Source: Dysidea avara
Lineage: Eukaryota; Porifera; Demospongiae; Dictyoceratida; Dysideidae
Length of the DNA stretch: 64,000 bases
Assembly: GCF_963678975.1 (NCBI RefSeq)
Contig: NC_089281.1
Location: 8,147,277-8,211,276, forward strand
Direction: 5' to 3'
In this document: positions 34,555 through 45,244 of the stretch, piece after piece
How the letters are laid out: the number at the start of each line of letters is the position of its first letter
Position numbering within the stretch: position 1 is the first letter of the stretch
The notes under the pieces: model-generated
What the model was told of the DNA's origin: nothing
Database searches by the model: none
The model's input: only the letters and a program-made list of their open reading frames with translations
Translations under genes and position numbers: made by a program

Positions 34555-34824
34555 TTTAGTAGCTAGCTATATCTTTTCTTACTGATCTACCACTTAACCC
34601 TTTCAACAAACTGTTCCTCTACTAGTAGAGTAACTGTCCTAGCAACTATAGTACTAAGGTACAATCCCTAACTATATATGCACTGTTTATGCCGTCTATG
34701 ACAGTTTAACAACTGATAAGAGAAGTATTTGTGCACCCATAAAATATTAGCTAGAGTGGTGATGTCACACTCGATCAGTTCCCTTAAATTAAGTAATAAA
34801 AGCCATACAATGTGTGGGTGTGAT

Positions 34825-34982
34825 TGAAGTCATAATAAAACTATACTGAATGTTTTAGAGTCAGTGGTACATATACTAAACTGTGAATCACTATTTTCAG
34901 CAAAGTATTCAAGACAACAGCTGCTATACCTTGACTTCAAGGTCTTCAGGTTTTCCTTGTGTACATAAAGTCATTAGCTATA
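34825..34982. repeat. Inverted copy of the gene-1 5' flank segment
   Basis: This stretch is the reverse complement of 15740-15896, apparently without mismatches. The upright sequence should continue at 34825 but flips there, then joins 'gctcggtacat', which in the A1-B2 region lies about 2.4 kb further on (18289). Confidence 0.85.
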
Positions 34983-35907
34983 TGCTCGGTACATTGAATG
35001 AAACTAGCTCTGCTTTGCAGTCGAGTCTTCAGTGTATCAATCGGATGCTATGTTACAGTATTTGTTTACACTCTCTTGACAATAAGTGTCTCCGACCAGA
35101 ACAAGTTGCATCAGTGTATAACCAGCTGGCTTCAAAGCAAACAACACCAGATGTACATGTCTTTGTGTGATTGTTGCCATGTTAACCCTTAAAGGTGCAT
35201 AAACCACTATAATGGCAATGTCTCTTATATGTATGTACGACTACAATGGCTCATCTCTGACACCTTTAATAGAGAAGCCCAGGAGTACATGCATGGATCT
35301 AAAGGACAGTGCATGGAGGATATATAATTGCCCTATATAGACATTATAGAGACACTTATTCAAGCCTTCCCAGGGTAGGGGGGGGATCCTTTCTAAGTTA
35401 GTACTTGGCCAATAAAACCCTAGATCCTCTACGTTTATCAAAAGCAGACTTATTTCAGGAACTATACACACAAATAAACTATACCTATCGTTCAACTCTG
35501 TTCCAGGAGAGCATAGCTTCCTTTTCCTCAAGAGTTCTTCCAAAAACAAGTTTCGGTTGTGGGTTGCATCTCCAGTTACAAAAGTTTAATTGTGGGTTTT
35601 GTTTTATTCAGATAATTAGTAGTGTTTTCCACTACGGCTATAAGAGGTGATTAGTGTGGTTTTTATATTTTAATAAATGTTAGTTGGTTTACTTGGTTAG
35701 AGTTATCAACTTCAGTATTATATGTAGCTACCAACTCAGCCCAGAGATAGGGATAGCACTTACGTAATATCTAAACGTCATCCAATAAACATTCCAGAGC
35801 TAAGCAAACTTTTGTACACCCTTCGGGTGCTAGCTAGTTTCTCGTGGCTACATTTGAGTGATGGTTGGTGGAAAACTTGATCACTCGAAAGGTAAAATAG
35901 ATTGCTT

Positions 35908-35993
35908 GTGTACACCTAGTCTGGCGCGGCCGCCCCTTCGCAAACAGGACTGAATTGTTTGCGAAGGGGCGGCTGCGCCAGACTAGTGTACAT
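35908..35993. mobile_element. 71-bp GC-rich foldback insertion
   Basis: The arms 35916-35946 and 35956-35986 are complementary over 31 bases with one mismatch, around a 9-base loop. The arms begin CTAGTCTGGCGC and are far richer in G+C than the surroundings. The matching site in unit B2 (19626-19640, 'gtgtacaccatcatc') is uninterrupted, and the insertion is flanked by GTGTACAC and a G/TGTACAT copy, a 7-8 bp target duplication. Confidence 0.82.
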
Positions 35994-36432
35994 CATCATC
36001 AGTTTGAAGTGCAAAAAAATAATTAAGTAAACTATAAACAGGCACTGCATGATCAAGGGGGATGGCTGGTTGGTTTAGGTTTGATCGTTCATGTTGCAAG
36101 CATTATCACACTGATTAGCAATTTAAAATTATGAAGTGGGGGTTGACCAAAGTGTAATTGCCGGATCAAGCTGGCCGGTTAGTGTACAATGCCCTTTCTA
36201 GGGGGTTTGGGGGAATGCTTCCCCAGAGAAATCCTCCTATTGAATCTGGGATTGATTTTGAATTTTGAGTGACGATAAAGGAGTGAAAATTATAAAACTG
36301 TCACAGTTACAAACCATGCAGTTGTACATGCGGTGGGTGCTTGGCGATAACCACCCCAGTGCTCAGTGTCTTAGTCAAATGTCTCATCAATATGTGGCAG
36401 GATGCACATTTCAGTCATTTCTTTGTGATGCA

Positions 36433-36914
36433 CTTGACAATGGCGGATCCAGGATGGGCATTTGGGCGAGTACATTTGGGGTAAATGCTCCCTCCCCCTC
36501 ATCTTGTAGTTGTGGAGGAGCCAGTCAGTTCTGATTAAAATACTAAACTTTGGCAGGCCAATTTATAAAACTCATGAAAATATGCACATTTACTAGCAGT
36601 TATTACGAATTCAGCTGAAACTAAACTAACTGTGAAATTGTCACCTAGCGCCTTCGTGCGTACTAAGTGCCTCTCAAAATAATTATCGTGTTGCTGTTGC
36701 TTAAGACATTCAGAGCCTTTTAAACAGCTTTTAGGATTTCACAACCATCTGCAAAGGCCAAAATGGAAAAAAAAATCAACAGTGAGACACTGGTAATTAT
36801 TTGCTGCTTCAAAAATGTAGCAACTAACAAGAGAATCTGGCTCTCTCCAACCACCTACAACTTAGCCTGTTTGTGCCCCTCTCCTTGTCAACTCCTGGAT
36901 CTGCCCCTGCTTGA
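36433..36914. mobile_element. MITE, GGATCC-TIR family, longer subtype, copy in B5
   Basis: The orthologous copy of the insertion at 20076: element 36438-36909, same CTTGA flanks (36433-36437 and 36910-36914). The C tract near its left end is largely gone here. Confidence 0.83.
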
Positions 36915-38321
36915 AGTTCCGGCTATTTTAATGGTAGCATAATGTCAAGTTGCTTTGTTCAGATCTGATAGGAGAGCCACACTCAACCAGTTTCAGTGAT
37001 TGAATGCACAGTGATATCATACAACTGGAATTTAATAGCCAGTAAGCATAGGGTAAACATGAAGATCAAATATCATGAAGCATATATGTAAATATTATTG
37101 CAAACTGTCTATAGATGTACTTTTCTGTACATGATCTCTTGAGGAATTCGGTATGTAGTTATATGGTTTTAATGCTTAGTTTCTAATTGATCTTCTTAGA
37201 AAACCACATTACATTTCCAATTAACAAACATGCACTGATGTGGTGAGGTGAGCGGTTACTAAATGATATCACATACTGTGTAATCAAGAAGTAGTAACAG
37301 TAGTAACTACCGCTAAGCTTGATTACATGGCTTCTCTTTTATGTGGATAGTCAATTGGTGTTCTGTATTATATGTATGTGGCATTATGCTATAGGCAAGA
37401 AGTACCATTAGTTGAAGGCTGCTTCATAAGTTAAAGATTGAACATGTTGTGATTCGAACCATTCCATCATTGCACAAAAACATTACATGGTACTGTAGCA
37501 TACATGGATAGCTGTTATATAAGAACTTCATGCATATACGTACAGCTGTGCAATAAATGAATAGCTATATGGGTACACATTTCAATCTCCTACCTAACCA
37601 ATAACAGTGGTAGCATGAGACTATTACCAGTTAGACTGTGCTTTTTCTCTCTTGTCAAGACTAGAAAAAAAAACAACATGTACAGTGTGGCTGGCAAGAC
37701 CATAAAACTAGCTACTGCTTATGGGTAAAATCAAGAGTTAATACTAGTGGAGATCTTTCCCTCTTAGTTTAGCTTGTGGAATATCCCTCAACAAACACAA
37801 TTTAATGGAGACACTAGCAGCAGTTGGGTACTCTATATAAGGCCATTGCGGCAATACCTGTGTGAATAAATATAATCACCTAGCCAGATCACTAAAATTT
37901 ACATCAGCATCAACCTAATAACTTCATGTGTATTGTATAGTCCTGTGCATGTATGCAGCTGCCTGTTCTAGCTCCTGAACTCATCCCTGTGCGGTATATA
38001 TAGAACAACTGACAAAAGTACAAGGTATAGCTAGTGACATCACATAATCAGTTCCTATAGCCTGAAATCATGCTGCAATAGAAACTACACTTATACCCTG
38101 GGGTAGTTACTAGATGTACGGTCTGCTGTGTTATGTATACTTTCTTAGAATATCACATTCAATGAAAAAACATGGGTAATTTGTTACTGATGTGGTCTGA
38201 TATCACATGCATAACCACCTATTATATTTAGTGACTATTATATCAGATGTCATCATGAACCAACATAATAGATTATCAGTAATCATAAATGCTAGTTATT
38301 TGATACATGTATACGTATGTG

Positions 38322-39647
38322 TCACTTTGGTACAGTAGCAATTCTGGAGTTAATCTTTATTCCACTTGTAGTAATTTGGCCTGGCCATGGTTTATAGCCA
38401 TGAAAGTCAAACACAAGTTCTACACCAGGTCGAAAAACCAGACAATGGGAAGAACCTCCAAAGTGAAATGTTCCCAGCTGCTGACCTTTCTTCACCTTCT
38501 GTCCTTCTTCGACTGTTATCTCACAAGACGATACTTCTTGCATGCCAACAGCAATGAAACACATCAACCCTATATAAGGATTGTCTGCTTCAATGAATAT
38601 TATGGCCCTTGTTGCGACTTCTGCAAGGTAACCTTGGAAATAGTCAGAAATTACAACAGAGTACTCATTGCCACCATTTGACAGAGGAATAGAATAATAA
38701 GTGCCGTCTGCAACAAATGCCTTGACAATTTTACCATCTACGGGGCTGTGCCATCGGTGATAATAAAAGACTCTCAGAGAACCTTGGTACACAGTACCTC
38801 CTACAAAGCTGTCAACAAGTGGATCGTCTGCTAACAAAAATTTTATATTGTATGGTTGGCCTTTTATCCAAAATTTTCCCTGTTTTGTAACATTCTTTTC
38901 AACCCTAAATGGATTTGATTCACATGCATTGGCAATAACTTTATTATCATCCGGAGAGGCAACAGGACGAACATTTGGTCGAAATTGTCTGGTGAAGAAA
39001 TCATCCCAAGAGCTAAATCCATAATGCGGTTTGCTAGGGTCACAAACAAAGTCATCTTCAAAATTTCCTCCCATTTTCTCCAAGGCTTTAGCACTAAGCC
39101 ATTTATCCGTATTTAAAATGTAACAAGATGCTAGTGATTGTAAATATCTTCCCCATGTGTTTAAGATGTCTTTGATATGGCTGTTTACGTTAGGGTTTAA
39201 GAAAGCCGCATAACCACCAATTGTCTCCATTGGTTTAGTCAGTATTGCAGTGATGGGAAATGTTACCAGTGTAGTACTGTCATTAAATTCCGGAGACTTC
39301 TTTAAAACATGGTTGATAAGTGTTAGCATGTGATGGTAATTTCTAACCTGGGGAGTTCCATTCTTCCTCTTTCGTTTTGTTGGTGACTCAGTAAACATTT
39401 GATTAAAAAACATCAAAAGTTCAGCATTGCTTTCAATAGTGTTTTTGAAGCTTTCTACACTAGGATCTAGTGGATCAGGAGAAGTTTTTCTGTCAACTTC
39501 TTCAATTTGTTGTTGTAGCCACTGGTTCATAATAGCTTGATCAGAAGACAGCCACTTGCCAACAAAATGAGACACATTCTTGGCTACTATACAAGTTTCT
39601 ATGCTCTCTGTTGTTCTGAAGGCACAACAACAACAACAACAGCCCAT
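38322..39647 (-). CDS. PSD-family decarboxylase, PsiD-like, gene 5
   Basis: 441 residues, the most diverged of the five. The N-terminus has six cysteines (MGCCCCCCAFR). Two further insertions keep the frame: one residue at SVVISDYF and two at GYKPWPGQ (six bases, about 38384-38389). Substitutions include SPTKRKRKNG, TAILTKP, LASCYI, FSSWDD and SIPLS. GGSS and YHRWHSPVDG are unchanged. All length changes being multiples of three indicates continuing selection on the protein. Confidence 0.9.
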   Translation of the reverse strand: MGCCCCCCAFRTTESIETCIVAKNVSHFVGKWLSSDQAIMNQWLQQQIEEVDRKTSPDPLDPSVESFKNTIESNAELLMFFNQMFTESPTKRKRKNGTPQVRNYHHMLTLINHVLKKSPEFNDSTTLVTFPITAILTKPMETIGGYAAFLNPNVNSHIKDILNTWGRYLQSLASCYILNTDKWLSAKALEKMGGNFEDDFVCDPSKPHYGFSSWDDFFTRQFRPNVRPVASPDDNKVIANACESNPFRVEKNVTKQGKFWIKGQPYNIKFLLADDPLVDSFVGGTVYQGSLRVFYYHRWHSPVDGKIVKAFVADGTYYSIPLSNGGNEYSVVISDYFQGYLAEVATRAIIFIEADNPYIGLMCFIAVGMQEVSSCEITVEEGQKVKKGQQLGTFHFGGSSHCLVFRPGVELVFDFHGYKPWPGQITTSGIKINSRIATVPK

Positions 39648-40533
39648 TTTAGTAGCTAGCTATATATTTTCTTACTGATCTACAACTTAACCTTTTCAAC
39701 AAACTGTTCCTCCACTAGTAGAGTAACTGTCCTAACAACTACAGTACTAAGGTACAGTTCCTAACTATACATGCACTGTTTACACCGTCTATAACAGTTT
39801 AACAACTGATAAGAGACTGAAGTATTTGTGCACCCATATATAAATGTTAGCTAGAGTGGTGATGTCACACTCGATCAGTTCCTGTAATTTAAGTAATAAA
39901 AGCCATACAATGTGTGGGTGTAATTTAATAGGTGATGAATTGTATAGCTAATGACTTTATGTAGACAAGGAACACATGAAGACCTTGAAGTCAAGGTATA
40001 ACAGCTGTTGTCTTGAATACTTTGTTGAAAATATAGTTTAGTACATGGACCACTGACTCTAAAACATTCAGTATAGCTTTATTATGACTTCAATGTTGAA
40101 TGTACCATAATTGATCTTCCTAGAAGACCACATCACCACTGAGTAAGCAAACATGTGCAGGAAGCTATGTATAGCATGTTGTGGAAGTGTTAGTAATAGC
40201 TACCACAATATCGTTACACAGAATACATTATATGACAGCTTACGGTCAGCAGAGGTGCAATCCCTTTGAGCTTGTTACTATGACTACTATAATAAGTGCA
40301 TAAAGACAAATGAGTATATAGCATTCCAAGCTAAGTATTCACTGAGGCCAGGTAGCAACAGATATTTTAACCTGAGAGATCAGCCAAGAGCTTACCCTGG
40401 CCATTTGATATCAACAAGGTTAATTTGCAAAGTCTATGAGGTAGCTGGGGTCAACTGAAATGTACAGGAAGAACCATCATTACTGATGAAAACAATGTAT
40501 GTGTATAGTTGCAAAGCTATTAACATTATAAGT

Positions 40534-40896
40534 ATGGTGAGTAGTGATGGGCAGGCGGCATTGAGAATACTAAAAAATCAAAATCAATACAGTGCAAATG
40601 AATTAATTGAGGTTATTGAATAAAGTTAAAGTTTGCATTTGGCATTATGCAATCGTGTGTACATCTAATGGACATCAACTTGAAGTAAGGAGGTATATAG
40701 AAACTAAAGTATTGTCAAGTTGCACTATTAAAATGCTGTGGAATGGCTCACTTCTAACATTTATACCAACCGTATACTGCAATTACTTTTGGCATTGCAA
40801 TATTTCAATTATCACAATACCAACATTACCATTCAGTGTGCATTAAAACCTTAATCATACTGAAATATTGATTTATTGCCCAACTCTAGTGGTGAG
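40534..40896. mobile_element. hAT-like MITE in the 5' flank of gene 5
   Basis: The element 40542-40888 starts TAGTGATGGGCA and ends TGCCCAACTCTA (10 of 12 positions complementary). It is flanked by ATGGTGAG (40534-40541) and GTGGTGAG (40889-40896). The other units read 'gtgtggtgagtcc' without interruption (about 16312, 24114, 29762). The 8-bp duplication fits the hAT superfamily. No transposase inside. Confidence 0.8.
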
Positions 40897-41399
40897 TCCT
40901 TGGACACACACTACCACAGATGGGGTATAGTATTCTGTGGCAAGGAGTAAAAGAAAAAAGTTTTAAAAGACATACAAATACAACAGGTTGTACACTGAAG
41001 TCTGAGATATTTTTATTTCTCCTTTTCTCATTTTTTAGCCAACTCACAACCAGGTATCAACTTTACACCATGCAAGTACTGTCTATGTTGTGATATGGAG
41101 CAAGGAGGCACCTCTTGTAAGGATATCTATGAAATGAACCCACAAACTCAGGATAGTATTGGATAACTATATAGTTTTTTGTTGTTGTGTATACTGTGAT
41201 ATGGACCAAAGAGTAGGATGTGGTAATATTACTATGTATTTCCGATGTGTTCGACTGAATGGTATAAGAGCTCACAAGATGGTGTCAGTTTATGTAAGAG
41301 GATAGAGCAGGCCAAAGCGTGTGTGTGGCTGGGGGGGTGGGTGAACTATGATTAGTTAAGCAGTAGAATTTGTATACAAGAAATATAAAAGTGACGTTC

Positions 41400-44109
41400 T
41401 GTTAGAATGGTTGACTACTTTAGTGGTACTCTATTCATCCATAGTCTTAAAATGTTACATAATAATGTCTCAGATTAACTGTATAGTATAGTATATCAGC
41501 ATGCAATCAATAATAATTTCTTCCTATTCATGCAAAATGATTTTTGATACTATAGGTATGCTCATAACCCAGGAGGGTTTGGCAGGGGGGTGAGTCAGAG
41601 TGGTAGGTATCTGGAGTGGGGTCCAGAAGTTACTTGAAAGGTATTTTATATGTGTCAGGATTTAAAACTTTGATGTAGAGTAGACAAATATCTAAATCAT
41701 ACCACTTTCTAACTGCACTACATTGATCAAGAGTTGTATAGGATAAGTGAAAGTCATGAGTTGTTCAGTTAGCTATAGCTACAATTACTATGGACCTAAA
41801 GAATGGCATACACAAGACCATGTACATTTCATTTGCAAAATATATCCTTAGATGGCTAAGTGTGTCCATGCATGAGATAGTACTGCAGATGCTAGTTTTC
41901 ATATTCAGCAACTGTGGATTCTCAGTGTTATATGTGGTGACTAGAGTATTTGACTGACTGCTCTATTAGAGTATCTTAATCTTGTATAATTTTTCCGTTT
42001 TTCTGAGGGGAGGATGGGGAGGATGTGCCGCTGTACCCCTCCTTGAATCTGCCACTGTAACCACCCATAGCCTTTGTGTACTGATAAATGACTTTCTCTG
42101 AAGCTATTTGCAACTCTTTAGTGGTATTATACGTATGTAGATGTGCATATTAATGAGTAAGTGTATACAATGTAATCTCATAAACAGTTTGTGTGACAGC
42201 TACTTATATTATGGATAACTTGAGTAACTGCATATATAGCATACTATCAGATTTTGATTGTATCCAATTTTCATATTCCTTGCTGCATGCATGTATGTGT
42301 GCAGAGTAACTATCTATTCACATATTACTTTGAGTCTTCAGCACTTTGATCCTCCCACACAAAGTACATGATGCAATATATTGTATTGGGTGATTTTTTA
42401 AAAGTAAACTGTTCAACTTGGCCACCACTTTGATCGCAAAATGGTTCAGCATCAGTTTAATTTTCAAAAACACTTCAATGGGTATATAATATATATACAA
42501 AATATACTAAATTATTTAACTGGTATCATTGACTGTTTGTTAGATATAATGTTCCTTGTTAATTGTTTGGTTGTTTACCTAGTTGGATGCCGCAGTAAAA
42601 TATAATCCAAAGCTGGATAATGTGAAACAGCATCCACATTATGAAGCTAGTTTGTCTCAAGGTTCACTGCTATGATTGCCTGAATACGGTACCATGCAAT
42701 AATTGTTGTGGTGGATACAAGAAATTAAAGCCTATAAGGACCCAAAATTTGTATGGTTGAGGCTGAAACTGTTGGCTATACTGTAACCAAGACACGTTGG
42801 TTTCACCTGTTTATTAGGTACAAGGCTCTTCTAGAATGGTTCTGTGTAAGATTCATGAACTACATTACATCTAAAACGCAAATACGTCACCACCAGCATA
42901 TGTGTGCAAGTTTACTATGTAGCTATCCTTCTGCAGTCTGTGACAACTATATTATATATAAACACCTTACACACTGTTTTGTATGCAACACCACCATCTC
43001 TTCTGCTGTACGTACTTTGATATTATCATACAGTATGGTAGTACTGTATATTAGGTATCATGAAGAACTGGGTTTTTTCAACCAAAAATATCACCCTAAA
43101 ACCAGCCTCAATTTCCCTTCATGACAGCTTGGCAGCATTGGCAAGGCCAAAAATGTCACCCCAAACCCATTTCTACGGAATTTTAAAAAAAAATTCCATT
43201 TAACAGAATTTTATGCTGCCTAACTGACTGACTGATGCCTCCAGCCAAGCATATCTCAACAATGGATAAGGCTACGGGCTTGATTTCAGCATCGCTTCAT
43301 CCCGAGATGTGCCTTTTCACCAACTGCAGTATGTACAATACATTCATCATGGCCTTGCCTTTGTCCTCCTTTGTGTTCCAGTTTTTTTTGCTGACAACAC
43401 AAGGTGTCAATTCACAATAGTGCAATGTGGCTTCCCTGTGGCTGTGTTGGCTATTAGCTCTGTATTTTCCATAGCGACTAGATTGATTGCAGACACTTCT
43501 CGTATGTTCTTTGTTTGTAACACTGTGTAATGGACTGAACATAGTTGAAAGCAAAACATAATGGCCACTTCAATTTTACCATAGCCGTTTACACTCTCTT
43601 GACAATAGCTAAGTGGCTTCAACCAGAACAAGAGGTATCAGTGTATATGATACAAGCAATCATGAAAGATTGACATCAAAGCAAACAACACCAGATGTCT
43701 TTGTGGCATTGTTGCCATGTTAACCCTTAAAGGTGCATAAACCACTATAGCGGCACTTGTAATGGAGAAGCACAGGAGTACATGCATGGATCTAAAGGAC
43801 AGCAGAGGAGATAGTGACTGCTGGTGCACCCTATAGACATTATAGTGACACTTATATACAAGGCTTCCAAACATCAAATTACATGCAAAATACACTCCAT
43901 GTTCTTACAAAATACAAAAAATAGTTACTTTGATAAACAAACAGATAAATATAGCATACAATACATGCATATTATATTAACAATCTTACAGTTTCTGAAC
44001 ACTGTCAGTAATAGTGTCTTTATACTTCACACACTGTAAAATAAATAAATAATAGACTTAATTCTCTTATTGTAGGCCTTTGATTATTATATTGGCATAT
44101 TTTATAAAA
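41400..44109. other. Stretch without a recognisable gene
   Basis: Beyond the array homology I see only repeats. 41954-42058 is a decayed fragment of the GGATCC-TIR MITE family with one 19-bp motif. 43083-43560 belongs to a repeat family also seen at 47090-47340 and 59980-60480 (shared 'cagtatgtacaat' and flanking order). 43580-43860 belongs to the 'tttacactctcttgacaat' family. A 123-codon plus-strand frame at 42753-43124 has no family features I recognise. Confidence 0.5.
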
Positions 44110-45244
44110 CTACATTGGTTTAATGCAATCCTTACACATCTCTCTGTAGTACAATTGACTCTCTTCGATACACTTTACCACTTCTGTTGGTAATTCATGC
44201 AACGGCACTGGTTTCTGATCCCCTGGTTTACACTTAATGAACCCAGATGAATTGTTGACTATATGGCACCAATTTTCATCGAATACTTTATAATTATTAT
44301 GAATAGGAATTGGTTCCCATTTTGTCATATTAGAGATCCCCACAGCCTCACAGTAAGCCTTCATCATCTTATCAGGATATGCCTGTAAATCAGTTGCATC
44401 AACCACAATAGGCAATGGCGGATCCAGGATGGGGCATTTGGGGCAAATGCCCCCCCCCCCCCCCCCCGGGCTTTCAAGAAATTGCATACAAGATCGAGAT
44501 ACTCTAATAGAGCAGTCAGTTACTCTAATAAAGCAGTCACAATGTTCATGAGGCAGTGTAGCTTACCTATGAAGCTATAAATAGGATTTTATTTTACATA
44601 ACAGACGTGATATATTTGGTAAAGGATCACTAGCTATTATTGTTGTGTTTTTTTTTTTTTTTTTTTTTTTGGTCTTCAACTGTTTTTCAGCAAGGTGCCC
44701 CCCTCTTTCCAAACTCTGGATCCGCCCCTGTAATAGGAATGGCTCCTTGTTTCTCCTATATGAAGTTGTAGAACTTGTAAAGCTCATAAAACCCTCCACC
44801 AGGTGGATCCATGCAGACAGCATTCAGTTGAGGTGCTGCAAAACCTTTGTAGTTGGAATACATAGCTCTTGTTGGATCTCGTATTAGGAATGTGTAAGTA
44901 AAGCTGGCAAATTTTCCACTGATTAACTCTTGATATGATGATTCTGGCAAACAGTATGCAAATTCTTTACTGAACACCAAGTCCACATCTGGGTAATCAG
45001 CTGTGAGAAGATTCTTCATTGTCTCCATGGTCAGGTCTTTTACTGATAATCCCTCCAAGTCTAGCTCAGAATCTTTCAGCTCAGGGTAATAATTAGCACA
45101 ATGATTGGGACCAAAATAATGAGGACCACAAAACAGTACTCTAAAGTGTTTGGTTCTCTTTAAGGTTTGCAGAGAACGATGGAACACATTTGACAAACAC
45201 TTTGGCGCTGACCAGATTATCAATCTTTTAGGTGAAACATCCAT
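44110..45244 (-). pseudogene. Sulfotransferase-like gene broken by a MITE
   Basis: The minus strand starts MDVSPKRLIIWSAPKC, a P-loop-like PAPS-binding start of the sulfotransferase family, followed by SFTYTFLIRDPTRAMYSNY, the second conserved core stretch (R-DP-x-x-x-x-S-Y). The frame stops at TAG (44756-44758) after YKFYNFI. Eight codons later a MITE interrupts it (44413-44731). Beyond the MITE the same reading resumes with IVVDATDLQAYPDKMM and ends ...CKDCIKPM at 44110. Without the insertion the gene would encode about 270 residues, a normal size. No introns are seen. Two independent lesions argue for a dead copy; a 162-residue truncated product is possible but would lack the C-terminal third. 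Confidence 0.72.
44407..44737. mobile_element. MITE, GGATCC-TIR family, copy 2, inside the sulfotransferase-like gene
   Basis: Ends CAATGGCGGATCCAG (44413) and CTGGATCCGCCCCTG (to 44730), flanked by AATAGG on both sides (44407-44412 and 44732-44737). The interior is nearly identical to the copy at 6935-7248, including both 19-bp motifs and the C and T tracts, so both moved recently or from the same source. Confidence 0.85.

Larger units (their letters stand above)
30006..34982. repeat. Array unit A4 (type A)
   Basis: Same order as A1 without the MITE and the Ty3/gypsy insertions. It ends abruptly in an inverted segment (34825-34982) that leads straight into unit B5. Confidence 0.8.
34983..41400. 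repeat. Array unit B5 (type B)
   Basis: Collinear with 18842-24300 (B2) and, beyond gene 5, with 15454-16900 (flank of gene 1). It lacks the B2 LINE and has gained a GC-rich foldback (35916-35986), a hAT-like MITE (40542-40888) and about 145 bp at 35635-35780 that may alternatively be a deletion in B2. Confidence 0.75.

Noticed and set aside
42753-43124. A 123-codon plus-strand frame
   Set aside because: It overlaps the start of an interspersed repeat and has no recognisable domain, signal or splice support.
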